The notes: generated from the letters alone by a model not told the origin. A stretch of 64,000 bases of DNA from Saccharomonospora marina XMU15 (GCF_000244955.1 NZ_CM001439.1:3669636-3733635); one strand, 5' to 3'; shown: positions 35,588 to 44,705, counted from the stretch's first letter. Translations and numbers: made by a program.

Positions 35588-36577
35588 TCAGGCTGCGGGT
35601 AGCTTCGTGACGACGGCCTTGGCGATCGTGGCCGACTTCTCGCACGCGCCCGCGGCGTCCACGCCACCGCCCGTCTCGGCGTCGTAGGTGATCGAGACGA
35701 TCTCACCGAAGGCGTCGCTCTGGTCCTCTCGCGGTGTCTTGATGTGCCGCCACGAGGTCCGGCACGACACGTCGCTGTCGCCCGTCTCCTGCTCCTGGAT
35801 GGCCGTCACGCCACCAGGCAGTTCAAGCGGGTCACCGGAGTCGGCGGGGACCGAACCCGTGAGGCTCACACCGATCATCGGATACGACTCCCCCTCGGGG
35901 GAGAGGTAGCAGGTGTGCAGGTCCATCACATCGCGCTCGGCGGCACCGCCAAGCAACTCGCCCAGCACCTGCTGATCGACGACCTCGCAGGGATCGACGG
36001 TCAGCACCGAGCCAGCGGGCTGCTTGTACTGCGGTGGGTCGGAGTGCAACGTGCGTACCACCTTTTCCAGCGCGCTGCGGCCCGCCGCGCAGGCGTCCCC
36101 TCCGGCGTGGTTCACCTGGAAGTTGATGCCCAGTTCCGCCTCGAACGACGTGACCGCGGTGACGTAGCACGTCTCCTCGTCCGACTTGTCCACGATGAGC
36201 GGTAGTCCGTCCACCTTCTCGGTCGGGTCGTCGACGATCACCACGTTGTCACCGACGCGCAGGGTCATCTCGACCACGCCGCCGCTGGAGCTGTTGACCT
36301 CGACGGCACATTCGGCCCAGTCCACTTCGTGCAGGCTGTCCGGCACGATGGTGCCGACCTCGGCCAGGTTCTCCTCCGACAGGAGTCCGCAGGGGTCGAC
36401 GGTGCGCAGTGCGGCCGCCTCGACGGCGGGGTCGTTGATCGCGGGCTTGCTGCTGCTCGACTCGGCCGCGCCAGCCGTCCGGTCGTCGTCGGAGGCGCCC
36501 CCAGCGCATCCCGCGGCGAGTCCGAGCGCTATCACGGCGGCGGCCAGGATCGGCCGCCGCACCAATCTGTTGATCAT
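35588..36577 (-). CDS. DUF3558-like lipoprotein
   Basis: A 329-residue secreted lipoprotein. The signal peptide (RRPILAAAVIALGLAAGCAGG) ends in the lipobox LAAGC, so the Cys near residue 24 would be lipid-anchored on the outer face of the membrane. A Ser/Asp-rich linker follows. The mature part has two similar halves, each beginning with a V-D-PC motif (RTVDPCGLLSEENL and LTVDPCEVVDQQVL) and each containing further Cys (WAECAVEV, DLHTCYL), resembling tandem DUF3558 domains. Pairs of Cys probably form disulfides. The ATG at 36575-36577 directly precedes the signal peptide. It is convergent with the hydrogenase operon across the hairpin. Function unknown. Confidence 0.85.
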   Translation of the reverse strand: MINRLVRRPILAAAVIALGLAAGCAGGASDDDRTAGAAESSSSKPAINDPAVEAAALRTVDPCGLLSEENLAEVGTIVPDSLHEVDWAECAVEVNSSSGGVVEMTLRVGDNVVIVDDPTEKVDGLPLIVDKSDEETCYVTAVTSFEAELGINFQVNHAGGDACAAGRSALEKVVRTLHSDPPQYKQPAGSVLTVDPCEVVDQQVLGELLGGAAERDVMDLHTCYLSPEGESYPMIGVSLTGSVPADSGDPLELPGGVTAIQEQETGDSDVSCRTSWRHIKTPREDQSDAFGEIVSITYDAETGGGVDAAGACEKSATIAKAVVTKLPAA

Positions 36578-36725
36578 TGGCGAGACGCTAGCAGAACCGG
36601 ACAGTCGTTCGCGGGGCATACCGGCTAACTCGGACGGACCGCCCACGGGCAGGCACGATGTGTCCACGTGACCACGGCACGCCACCGGAGCGGTGCGCGC
36701 CCGCGTGGTCTGGTAGTAAGGGTGC

Positions 36726-37316
36726 GTGCCATCGCAGCAGGCCCGCAGGTCCACCAGGATCGACGTCGAGCGCAACCGCGCGAACCTGCTCGACGCGGCC
36801 GTCGAGGCGATGACCCACGACCCCGACTGGTCCATGGCCGACGTCGCCAGGGCGGCCAACCTCACCCGCGCCACGCTCTACCGGCACTTCGGCACCAGGG
36901 AGAAGCTGCTCGAGGCGATGCGCGAGGACGCACTGACCCGCGCGGGCGCAGCGATCAAGGGTTCGCGACTCGACCAGGGCAGCGCGCTGGAAGCCCTTCG
37001 CCGCGCGGTGGAGGCCGTGCTGGCTCAGGGCGCACGGTTCCGGCCACTGCTGGAGGAGGGGTTCGAGCAGAGCACCTCCTTCCTGCGGCAGCGGCAGCGG
37101 GTGTTCGCTCCGCTGCTGGAGGTCGTCAGGCGGGGCCAGCGGGATGGCCAGATCCGGACCGACCTCCCGGCCGAGTGGGTGCTCAGCGTGCTGATGTCGC
37201 TGCTCACCACAGCCGTGCGCGTGTCGGCGGCACCATGGCATCGCGGCAGCGGCGACCACTCCCTCACCGAGTTGACCTTCACCACCCTGACCGAAGGCAT
37301 CACGCCACACCGCTGA
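36726..37316 (+). CDS. TetR-family transcriptional regulator
   Basis: A 196-residue TetR protein. The N-terminal helix-turn-helix reads RANLLDAAVEAMTHDPDWSMADVARAANLTRATLYRHFGTREKLLEAM, including the hallmark TLYRHF recognition helix. The C-terminal ligand-binding domain is helical (ALEALRRAVEAVLAQGARF, FLRQRQRVFAPLLEVV, WVLSVLMSLLTTAV). The GTG at 36726 starts just before the domain. It lies upstream of a DUF2231/monooxygenase pair and near an MMPL exporter; a sequence box shared by the promoters of both could be its operator. Its inducer is unknown. Confidence 0.9.
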   Translation: MPSQQARRSTRIDVERNRANLLDAAVEAMTHDPDWSMADVARAANLTRATLYRHFGTREKLLEAMREDALTRAGAAIKGSRLDQGSALEALRRAVEAVLAQGARFRPLLEEGFEQSTSFLRQRQRVFAPLLEVVRRGQRDGQIRTDLPAEWVLSVLMSLLTTAVRVSAAPWHRGSGDHSLTELTFTTLTEGITPHR

Positions 37317-37459
37317 TCACCCCGCGAGTCCCCCGCTCCCGCCCGCGAGTTCTGCGCTCAGAACCGGCACGGAACCCAGCAGGCGGGCGCAAGCACGCCC
37401 GGCGAGAGCGCCAAAGCCGCCATTCGACACCGGCTCGGTGATCCCCATCCAGACAAAAC

Positions 37460-37482
37460 TAGACTTTGATGTCTCACTTTGG
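37460..37482. promoter_or_regulatory. Box shared with the MMPL promoter (copy 1)
   Basis: TAGACTTTGATGTCTCACTTTGG lies about 45 bases upstream of the DUF2231 gene. It contains AGAC-N6-GTCT dyad symmetry and shares A-x-AC-N4-ATGTCTCA-Y-TTTG with the region upstream of the MMPL gene (41790-41811). A common regulator, possibly the nearby TetR protein, is inferred. Confidence 0.5.
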
Positions 37483-37525
37483 CTAGGCTGTCGCCGCCAC
37501 GCTCCTGAACCGCGGTTGGAGGAAC

Positions 37526-38008
37526 ATGTTCGAGACGGTCTTCGGCCTGCCCGTGCACCCACTCGTCGTACACGCCACCGTGGTGGTCGTTCCGCTGGCG
37601 GCCGTGCTGGTGGTACTGGCGGCGGTGTGGCCACGGTTTCGCGGGGCGAGCGCGTTCTGGCCGCTCGCGATCAGCCTGACGGCGCTGGCACTCGTCCCGG
37701 TGTCGGTTGAATCGGGGCAGAGTCTCGCGCAACGCAGCGATCCGAGTCCGCTCATCGAGTCCCATCAGGAACTGGGAGAGGGGCTGCTGCCCTGGGTCGG
37801 TGCCGTCGTTCTCGCCGCGGCCGGACTGCTGTGGCTGCGTGCTCGCGAGGCTCGCCCACCGGGCGAGAGCGGGAAAAGGCGGCAGCGACTCGCCGCACTC
37901 GGACTCGCGGTACTCGCCCTGGCCAGCGGCATTGGCACCACCGTCCAGATCGTCCGGATCGGACACAGCGGTGCCGAATCGGTGTGGACGAGCGAGGCCT
38001 CCCGGTGA
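37526..38008 (+). CDS. DUF2231 membrane protein
   Basis: A 160-residue protein with four membrane helices. It begins FGLPVHPLVVHATVVVVPLAAVLVVLAAVW, the HPLxVH-type opening diagnostic of DUF2231. Helices 2-4 are at about 45-60, 88-105 and 122-140, the third preceded by HQELGEGLLPWVG. The conserved His residues could bind haem, as proposed for this cytochrome-b-like family. ATG at 37526 has GGAGG just upstream. Its stop overlaps the GTG of the following FAD monooxygenase gene, so the two are translationally coupled, suggesting an electron-transfer or membrane-linked partnership. Confidence 0.87.
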   Translation: MFETVFGLPVHPLVVHATVVVVPLAAVLVVLAAVWPRFRGASAFWPLAISLTALALVPVSVESGQSLAQRSDPSPLIESHQELGEGLLPWVGAVVLAAAGLLWLRAREARPPGESGKRRQRLAALGLAVLALASGIGTTVQIVRIGHSGAESVWTSEASR

Positions 38009-39534
38009 GCGCGCGGGAGCCGGACGTCGACGTGCTCGTCGTCGGCGCAGGGCCAACCGGGCTCACCGCCGCGTGCGAGGCGATGCGCCACGGACTGACC
38101 GTACGGATCGTCGACCGCAAGCCACACCGCTCCTCCTACTCCAAGGCGCTGGTGGCGCACGCGCGCACACTCGAGGTCTTCGAGGCGATGGGTGTGGCCA
38201 AAGCTGTGGTGGCACAGGGAATTCCGTTCGCCGCACTCAACCCCCGCGCCGGCGCGCGGGGCCGAGCCAGACGCATCGACCTGCTCGAGTTGCCGTGGGG
38301 CGACACCGCCTACCCCTACTGGCTGTCGATCCCGCAGTACGCGACGGAACGGGTGCTGGAGGAGCACCTGGAGTTGCTCGGCGCGCGAGTGGATTGGCGG
38401 GTCGGTCTGCACGGGGTGCGCGAGCACGAGGGGCATGTCGAGGCACGACTGGAACACGATGACGGAACATCGGAAGTGGTGCGCTCCCGGTGGTTGCTGG
38501 GATGCGACGGCGCTCGCAGCAGCGTGCGGGAACAGGCCGGGCTGAGGCTGCGCCGCGAGGCCACCGGAGTGACGTTCGTGCTGGCCGATGTCAAGACCAC
38601 CACGGAACTTCCGGAGGACGAGGGACATGTCTTCCTCTCGCCGCAGGGTTTGCTCCTGATCGTGCCGATGCCGGAGCCAGGCCGCTGGCGCATCATCGCC
38701 CACGAACCGCGACCGGCGTCCACCACGATCGACGCGGAGTTTCTCGACACGCTGATCCGCCAGCGCTGCGGGCTCGAGTTCGGCAGTCACGCGGTCACCT
38801 GGACATCCCGGTTCGATCTGAGCAACGGGGTCGCCGATCGGTACCGCAGTGGCAGGGTGTTCCTCGCCGGGGACGCCGCGCACGTGCACAGCCCGGTCGG
38901 CGGCCAGGGGCTCAACACCGGTGTGCAGGACGCCCACAACCTGCTGTGGAAGCTCGCGGCGGCGCGTGACGCGCCGCCGCAAACCGCGCAGGCCCTGCTC
39001 GACAGCTACGACGCGGAGCGGAGGCCGGTTGCCGAGCAGATGGTGTCGGCCACCGCCAGGGCGACCGGTTTGCTCACCCGCCGCAGCGGCACGCTTCGCC
39101 GGGTGCTTGGAAGGCTGGCGCCGGTGGTGCTGGCGCGGCCTCGAGTCCGGGCCCGGCTGGGACGGAACGTGGGGATGCTGGAGGTCGCCTACCGGCGCGG
39201 CCCCGCGCTCGGCGGCGGCTCGTGGTCGGGGCGCCGCATGCCCAATCCGGTGCTGAGCACGGGCGGGCGGTTGCACGAGCGACTGGATCCGCTGCGCCCG
39301 ACGTGGGTGGTCACGGGGCTACCGACATCAGCCGTGCCCGCCTCGGACGCACCGGGCTGGCGCGGCTTTCCGGTCCTGCAGCTGCCCGCCGAGGAACTGC
39401 CGGACTCGGCTGTACCGCCGGTGGCCCTGGTCCGCCCGGATCGCTACATCGCTACATCGGCCACCACCGTCGAGCGCGCCTGGGCCGCGCTGCCATCCGA
39501 CACCTTCCACGGCGGTGCCGGGTCCGGCGAGTGA
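38005..39534 (+). CDS. FAD-dependent aromatic monooxygenase
   Basis: A 509-residue class A flavoprotein monooxygenase. The FAD Rossmann motif VLVVGAGPTGLTAACEA is at the N-terminus, the mid-protein DG motif is WLLGCDGARSSVREQ, and the GD motif FLAGDAAHVHSPVGGQGLNTGVQDAHNL is intact, with the C-terminal thioredoxin-like extension shortened. Such enzymes hydroxylate phenols or polyketide-like aromatics using NAD(P)H and O2. The GTG at 38005 overlaps the DUF2231 stop (GTGA). The stop codon lies in the loop of a 19-bp terminator hairpin. The neighbours (TetR, DUF2231, MMPL exporter) suggest detoxification or modification of a lipophilic compound; the substrate is unknown. Confidence 0.9.
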   Translation: MSAREPDVDVLVVGAGPTGLTAACEAMRHGLTVRIVDRKPHRSSYSKALVAHARTLEVFEAMGVAKAVVAQGIPFAALNPRAGARGRARRIDLLELPWGDTAYPYWLSIPQYATERVLEEHLELLGARVDWRVGLHGVREHEGHVEARLEHDDGTSEVVRSRWLLGCDGARSSVREQAGLRLRREATGVTFVLADVKTTTELPEDEGHVFLSPQGLLLIVPMPEPGRWRIIAHEPRPASTTIDAEFLDTLIRQRCGLEFGSHAVTWTSRFDLSNGVADRYRSGRVFLAGDAAHVHSPVGGQGLNTGVQDAHNLLWKLAAARDAPPQTAQALLDSYDAERRPVAEQMVSATARATGLLTRRSGTLRRVLGRLAPVVLARPRVRARLGRNVGMLEVAYRRGPALGGGSWSGRRMPNPVLSTGGRLHERLDPLRPTWVVTGLPTSAVPASDAPGWRGFPVLQLPAEELPDSAVPPVALVRPDRYIATSATTVERAWAALPSDTFHGGAGSGE

Positions 39535-39553
39535 GCCGGACCCGGCACCGCCG
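39510..39553. terminator. 19-bp bidirectional terminator
   Basis: CGGCGGTGCCGGGTCCGGC (39510-39528) pairs perfectly with 39535-39553 around a 6-nt loop that contains the TGA stop of the monooxygenase gene. It lies between convergent genes (the MMPL stop is at 39558) and should terminate both. The last codons of the monooxygenase form the left arm. Confidence 0.85.
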
Positions 39554-39557
39554 GAGA

Positions 39558-41729
39558 TCAGCGCACCGCCGCGGACACTCCAGGTTCGCGCTCGGCGGAG
39601 TCGTCCGGCAAGGAGGCACCCTCCACGTCGACACGAGGTAGCAGCCTGCCCAGCCAGCGGGGCAACCACCACGACGCCCTGCCGAGCAGGCTCATCACGG
39701 CGGGCACGATCGTCATACGCACGACGAACGCATCCACGAGCACACCGAAGGCCAGCGCGAGACCGACCGATTTCACGGTGTCCTCATCGGAGGCGATGAA
39801 CCCGGCGAACACACTGATCATGATCAGTGCCGCGGCGGTGATCACCCGTGACCCGTGCCGGAACCCGCCCACAACTGCCTCCGTGGGTTCGGCGCCGTGC
39901 ACATGGGCTTCCCGCATCCGCGTGACCAGGAACACCTGGTAGTCCATGGCCAGGCCGAACAACACGCCGATCATGAAGATCGGAAGCAGGCTCATGATCG
40001 GCGCGGTCTGCTCCACCCCGAACAGCCAGTCCAGCCAGCCCCACTGGAACACCGCGACCACCGCTCCGAAGGTCGCGCCGATGGTCAGTAGGAACCCGGC
40101 CGCCGCCTTGATCGGCACGACAACCGAACGGAACACCACCATCAACAGCAGGAACGCCAGCCCCACCACGACGGCCAGATACGGCAGCAGCGCATCACTC
40201 AGCCGGTCGGAGGTGTCGATGTCCATCGCCGTCTGCCCGGTGACGAAGACCTCGGCACCTCTCTCGCTCCCGAAGTCCTGGCCGTGCGCGCGAATGTCCC
40301 TCACCAGCTGCTCGGTTTCCGGGCTGCTCGGTGAACTGGCCGGGATCACATTCAGCACCGCGGTTTCGCCTGCCGGATCGACCATCGGCGGACCGACCCG
40401 CGCGACACCTCCGAGGTCGGCGAGGTCGCCACGCAGCGCCTGTGCTGTCCGTTGCGCATCCTGGCCCTGTTCGAGGTCGGCGACGACGAGCAGCGGGCCG
40501 TTGAACCCCGGCCCGAATCCCTCCGACAGCAGGTCGTAGGCCTTTCGTTCGGTGGATTCCGGCGGGGCCGTGCCGCCGTCGGGCATGCCGAGCCGCAAAT
40601 CCGTGGCGGGCACCGCCGCGACGCCCAGCGCCAGTACCGCGATGAGCAGGACAGGCACCGGCCGCCGGGTGACGAAGGTGACCCATCGCTTGCCCAGTCC
40701 GGTCCCGCGCGAACGGCGCGGTCGCCTGGCGGCGGCCCTACGACCGGCGAACCCGAGCATCGCGGGCAGCAGGGTGAGCGCGATGAGCACGGCCACGGCG
40801 ACAGTTCCCGCCGCCGCGAGACCCATGGCGGTGAGCATCGGGATGCCTGCCATGCTCAGCGCCACCAGTGCGACGATCACGGTGGCGCCCGCGAAGACGA
40901 CGGCGTTGCCCGCCGTGCCCACAGCACGCCCCGCGGCGCGTTCGGGATCGTCGGTGACGGTGAGTTCGTGCTGGTAGCGGGTGACGATGAACAGCGCGTA
41001 GTCGATCGCCACGGCCAACCCGAGCATCAGCGCGAGGATGGAAGTGGTCGAACTCAGTTCGAAGAACGCGGTGGAGATCGCCACCCCGCTGATACCGATA
41101 CCGACCCCGATGAGTGCCGTCAGCAACGGCAATCCCGCCGCCAGCAGCGAACCCAGCGCCGCCGTGAGCACCACCACGGCGACGGCCAGCCCGATGACCT
41201 CGGTCGTGGGCGGCTCCGGATGGGGTTGCACGGCGGTGCCACCCACCTCGACCTGCAGGCCTGCCCGCTCGCCGTTCGCGGCAACGGTCGTCAGCGCCTC
41301 CCTGGCGGGGTCGCCGAGTTCGTCCGGCTGTAGGTCGTAGCGCACCTCCGCGTACGCGATCGAGCCGTCCGGTGACACACCGCCGCCCTGGAACGGGTCC
41401 CGCACCGAAGCCACGTCGGGTGCCCGACCGAGTTCGGCAACGCTGGAGTCGATCGCCGAGCGGTATTGCGGATCGGTGACCTTGCCTTCCGGCGCGGCGA
41501 ACACGACCTGGGCTGTCGCCCCGTCGGCGGACAGTCCGGGAAATCGCTCGTCCAGCAGGTCGAAGCCCTGCTGGGCCTCGGTCCCCGGCAGCGAGAAGGT
41601 GTCGGTCGTCGACTGCGACAGCGTCGCGGCGCCCACACCGAACGCCGCGAGTAACGCGATCCACAGCACGAGCACGATCCGGCGGTGGCGGAACGAGAAC
41701 CGCCCCAACCGGTAGAGCAGGCCAGCCAC
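39558..41729 (-). CDS. MMPL-family transporter (RND superfamily)
   Basis: A 723-residue exporter with the MMPL/RND double layout. There is an N-terminal helix (RRIVLVLWIALLAAFGVGAATLS), a periplasmic-type loop, five clustered helices (about 170-340, including the SILALMLGLAVAIDYALFIVTRY segment with conserved Asp-Tyr pair), helix 7, a second loop, and a final helix block with FMIGVLFGLAMDYQVFLVTRMRE. The two DY motifs carry the proton relay. MMPL proteins move lipids, siderophores or drugs using proton motive force. The GTG at 41727-41729 is the start that leaves the helix near the N-terminus. It converges on the FAD monooxygenase. Confidence 0.93.
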   Translation of the reverse strand: MAGLLYRLGRFSFRHRRIVLVLWIALLAAFGVGAATLSQSTTDTFSLPGTEAQQGFDLLDERFPGLSADGATAQVVFAAPEGKVTDPQYRSAIDSSVAELGRAPDVASVRDPFQGGGVSPDGSIAYAEVRYDLQPDELGDPAREALTTVAANGERAGLQVEVGGTAVQPHPEPPTTEVIGLAVAVVVLTAALGSLLAAGLPLLTALIGVGIGISGVAISTAFFELSSTTSILALMLGLAVAIDYALFIVTRYQHELTVTDDPERAAGRAVGTAGNAVVFAGATVIVALVALSMAGIPMLTAMGLAAAGTVAVAVLIALTLLPAMLGFAGRRAAARRPRRSRGTGLGKRWVTFVTRRPVPVLLIAVLALGVAAVPATDLRLGMPDGGTAPPESTERKAYDLLSEGFGPGFNGPLLVVADLEQGQDAQRTAQALRGDLADLGGVARVGPPMVDPAGETAVLNVIPASSPSSPETEQLVRDIRAHGQDFGSERGAEVFVTGQTAMDIDTSDRLSDALLPYLAVVVGLAFLLLMVVFRSVVVPIKAAAGFLLTIGATFGAVVAVFQWGWLDWLFGVEQTAPIMSLLPIFMIGVLFGLAMDYQVFLVTRMREAHVHGAEPTEAVVGGFRHGSRVITAAALIMISVFAGFIASDEDTVKSVGLALAFGVLVDAFVVRMTIVPAVMSLLGRASWWLPRWLGRLLPRVDVEGASLPDDSAEREPGVSAAVR

Positions 41730-41789
41730 GAAAGGTCCTCTCGATCTTCTCGGCACACGACCAGCCCGACACTGGCCGCCACCAGAAAC

Positions 41790-41811
41790 GATACACGCAT
41801 GTCTCATTTTG
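41790..41811. promoter_or_regulatory. Box shared with the DUF2231 promoter (copy 2)
   Basis: GATACACGCATGTCTCATTTTG lies about 60 bases upstream of the MMPL gene start. It shares ATGTCTCA-Y-TTTG and the spaced AC half-site with the box at 37460-37482. The reverse complement TGAGACATGCGTGTATC has partial dyad symmetry (GAGACA / TGTATC). It is probably an operator for one regulator of both promoters. Confidence 0.5.
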
Positions 41812-42189
41812 TGTTCCGGCCCCGCCCTCCCCCGGACCGTGCCCGGGCCCTGGCGCAGGCGGCGGCACCCGGGCATCGGCAGCGGAATTCGGTGCCGAAC
41901 TCGAATTCACCCGTTTTCGGTGAAAACACTCCGATTCCTCGGTTTCCGGTTCAACAATCCTGCGGCGACACTCGGAAGCGGTATCGACAACACCTGATCG
42001 GCTGCACCCGGAGCGCGCGATCTCCGTTGTGCTGCCAGGCTGTTCTTGGCACGCGGCAGCAACTGCCGAACCCCGAAAAAACGTCTCGAGGTCAAATGAC
42101 GATGCGGAGAACGGAAAGCCGAAACGCTGCCCGGCGAAGCGAGTCGGCGACCCGCACCGTGGTCGTGGAAAGCACGGAGAACTCCGCCG
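41812..42189 (+). other. Leader region of the polysaccharide operon with a small overlapping ORF
   Basis: Somewhat less GC-rich DNA between the divergent MMPL gene and wecB; it should hold the polysaccharide promoter. A 34-codon frame with ATG at 42096 (GAGG five bases upstream) encodes MTMRRTESRNAARRSESATR and more, and ends at a TGA (42198-42200) just inside wecB, so it may be a coupled leader peptide. The Arg/Ser/Thr-rich content gives no clue to function. TTCACC/GGTGAA near 41905 could form a small hairpin. Confidence 0.4.
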
Positions 42190-43458
42190 ATGACGCCTGA
42201 ATCCGCCAATTCGGCGACCAGTGCCGAGGCCGTCGCCGTCGTTCCCGGCCAGCGCACCCGGCCACGGATACTCCTCGCCTACGGCACCCGCCCCGAGGCG
42301 GTGAAACTCGCCCCACTGATCGCCGAACTACGCTCGAACGCCCGGCTCGACGTGGTGGTGGCGGTCACCGGGCAACACCGGGAGATGCTCGACCAGGTGA
42401 ACGGGCTGTTCGGTATCGTCCCCCGCCACGACCTCGACGTCATCCGACCGGGACAGTCACTCACCGACGTCACCACCAGGACGCTCACCGGCCTGCGCGA
42501 CGTCGTCGAGCAGGAGCAGCCCGCGGCCGTCGTCGTGCAGGGCGACACCACCAGCGCCTTCACCTCGGCACTCGCCGGTTTCTACGCCCACCGGCCGGTC
42601 GTCCACCTGGAAGCAGGCCTTCGGACGAACAATCGCTACTCGCCGTTTCCCGAGGAGATCAACCGCAGGCTCATCACCCAGCTCACGACACTGCATCTCG
42701 CGCCGACCCCGCAGGCGCGGCTGAACCTCCTCGCCGAGGGTGTGCGCGCCGCGGACGTGGCCGTGACAGGCAACACGGTGATCGACGCATTGCGGCACAC
42801 TGTCTCGCGGCCGGTGCCCTACAGCGACCCCACCATCACGGCGGTCACCGCGGGTCGCCGGTTGGTGCTCGTGACGGCACACCGCAGGGAGTCCTGGGGC
42901 GAGCCCATGACCCGGATCGGGAAGGCGATCGCCAGGCTCGCCGCCGCCGAGCCCGACACGGCTTTCGTGTTACCCGCTCACCGCAACCCGGACGTGCGGC
43001 GAGCGTTGCTGTCCTGTTTGCACGGTCTGCCGAACGTGCTCGTTCGCGAACCGATGAGCTACGCGGAGTTCGCCAGGATCCTCGACGAGTGCGACCTGGT
43101 GCTGACCGACAGCGGCGGCATCCAGGAGGAAGCCCCCAGTCTCGGCAAACCGGTGCTGGTACTGCGTGACAACTCCGAACGGCCGGAGGCGTTGCGCGCG
43201 GGCACGGCACGGCTCGTGGGCACCGGTGAATCCGACATCGTCGATGCGGTCCGCGAACTGCTGCACGACCGGGATGCCTACCAGGCCATGGCCAGGGCGG
43301 TGAATCCCTACGGCGACGGCTTCGCGGCTCACCGCGCGGCGCGCGCCATCGAGGAGTTGCTCGGCATCGGGCCGAGGGCAGCCGACTTCCAACCGGCCAC
43401 GGCCGGGGACGAGGCGCAGGCCGTGGCGGAGTTCGACGTGGAGGGAGTAGGCAGGTGA
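42190..43458 (+). CDS. wecB: UDP-N-acetylglucosamine 2-epimerase
   Basis: A 422-residue enzyme. It has LLAYGTRPEAVKLAPLI, VTGQHREMLDQV, VVQGDTTSAF, HLEAGLRTNN, FPEEINRRL and the late VLTDSGGIQEEAPSLGKPVLVLR, all diagnostic of the WecB family. It interconverts UDP-GlcNAc and UDP-ManNAc in the cytoplasm. The next gene, overlapping by four bases, is the UDP-ManNAc dehydrogenase, so the pathway leads to UDP-ManNAcA. A variable N-terminal 25 residues and a C-terminal extension of about 40 residues (acidic/Ala-rich) go beyond the usual fold. ATG at 42190. Confidence 0.92.
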   Translation: MTPESANSATSAEAVAVVPGQRTRPRILLAYGTRPEAVKLAPLIAELRSNARLDVVVAVTGQHREMLDQVNGLFGIVPRHDLDVIRPGQSLTDVTTRTLTGLRDVVEQEQPAAVVVQGDTTSAFTSALAGFYAHRPVVHLEAGLRTNNRYSPFPEEINRRLITQLTTLHLAPTPQARLNLLAEGVRAADVAVTGNTVIDALRHTVSRPVPYSDPTITAVTAGRRLVLVTAHRRESWGEPMTRIGKAIARLAAAEPDTAFVLPAHRNPDVRRALLSCLHGLPNVLVREPMSYAEFARILDECDLVLTDSGGIQEEAPSLGKPVLVLRDNSERPEALRAGTARLVGTGESDIVDAVRELLHDRDAYQAMARAVNPYGDGFAAHRAARAIEELLGIGPRAADFQPATAGDEAQAVAEFDVEGVGR

Positions 43459-44705
43459 CCGAGCTGAATCGCGTCGCCGTCGTCGGCCTGGGATACGTAG
43501 GCCTGCCGACCGCCGCCGCACTGGCCGGACAGGGCGTCGAGGTGGTCGGGGTGGACGTCGACCAGCGGGTCATCGAATGTGTCAACCGAGGAGAGGCCCC
43601 CTTCGACGAGCCGGACCTGACCTCCACCCTCAACGATGCCGTCTCGGCGGGAATGCTCGGCGCGAGCACCGAGATGCCCGAGGCCGACGCCTACATCGTG
43701 GCCGTTCCCACACCCATCAAAGAGGACAGTCACGTCGACCTCGCCCACGTGCGTTCCGCGACCGAGGCCATCGCACCACGGCTTCGCGGTGGCGAGGTGG
43801 TGATCCTGGAGTCGACGGTTCCCCCGGGGACCACCCGGCTGGTCAGCGAATGGCTGGAGCGGCTTCGACCCGACCTCGACCTGCCACACCGGATGGACAG
43901 CTCGCCGGGCGTGCACGTGGCGCACTGCCCCGAGCGGGTGCTTCCCGGTCGGATCATGACCGAGATCGTCACCAACGACCGCGTCATCGGCGGGCTCACC
44001 AGCCAGTGCGCGGAACGGGCGGCCGCCATCTACCGGATCTTCTGCCGTGGCGGCATCCTGCTGACCGACGCCGAGAGTGCCGAGATGGCCAAGCTGGTCG
44101 AGAACGCCTCACGGGACGTGGAGATCGCCTTCGCCAACGAGCTCTCGCTCATCTGCGACCGGCTCGAACTGGATGTCTGGGAGATCATCCGCATGGCGAA
44201 CCGCCATCCGAGGGTCAACATCCTGCAGCCGGGGCCGGGAGTCGGTGGCCACTGCATCGCGGTCGACCCGTGGTTCGTGATCCAGGCCGCTCCGCAACAG
44301 GCAAGGATGATGCGACTGGCGCGCGAGATCAACGACGGCAAGCCGTCACATGTGGCGGAGCAACTCGTCGAGGCGGCAGGCAGGCTGCGTGAGCCGAGGA
44401 TCGCCTGCCTGGGCCTTGCCTTCAAGGCCGACGTGGGCGACCTGCGGGAGAGCCCCGCGCTTCGCATCGTGCGCGAGGTCGCGACCGCCGCGGAGGACGC
44501 CGTCGTCGACGCCGTCGAGCCACACGTCACCGAGTTGCCGCAGAGCCTTCGTGCCCTTGACAACGTGCGGCTGTCGGGTGTGGACGAGGCGCTCGACCGC
44601 GCCGACATCGTGGCCCTGCTTGTCGACCACCAGTGCTTCCGAAAGATCAAGAAGCCTCGGCTGTCCGGCAAGATCGTCTACGACACAAGAGGTATGTGGG
44701 CATGA
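43455..44705 (+). CDS. wecC: UDP-N-acetyl-D-mannosamine dehydrogenase
   Basis: A 416-residue nucleotide-sugar dehydrogenase. The NAD-binding start is VAVVGLGYVGLPTAAALA, followed by AVPTPIKEDSHVDL, ILESTVPPGTTRL, and the catalytic Cys in PGPGVGGHCIAVDPWF. The C-terminal domain has LGLAFKADVGDLRESPALRIV. It oxidises UDP-ManNAc twice to UDP-ManNAcA. The GTG start at 43455 has GGAGGGAG about eight bases upstream and overlaps the wecB stop. Specificity for ManNAc rather than Glc or GlcNAc follows from the wecB partner and the PIKED-type segment. Confidence 0.92.
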   Translation: MTELNRVAVVGLGYVGLPTAAALAGQGVEVVGVDVDQRVIECVNRGEAPFDEPDLTSTLNDAVSAGMLGASTEMPEADAYIVAVPTPIKEDSHVDLAHVRSATEAIAPRLRGGEVVILESTVPPGTTRLVSEWLERLRPDLDLPHRMDSSPGVHVAHCPERVLPGRIMTEIVTNDRVIGGLTSQCAERAAAIYRIFCRGGILLTDAESAEMAKLVENASRDVEIAFANELSLICDRLELDVWEIIRMANRHPRVNILQPGPGVGGHCIAVDPWFVIQAAPQQARMMRLAREINDGKPSHVAEQLVEAAGRLREPRIACLGLAFKADVGDLRESPALRIVREVATAAEDAVVDAVEPHVTELPQSLRALDNVRLSGVDEALDRADIVALLVDHQCFRKIKKPRLSGKIVYDTRGMWA

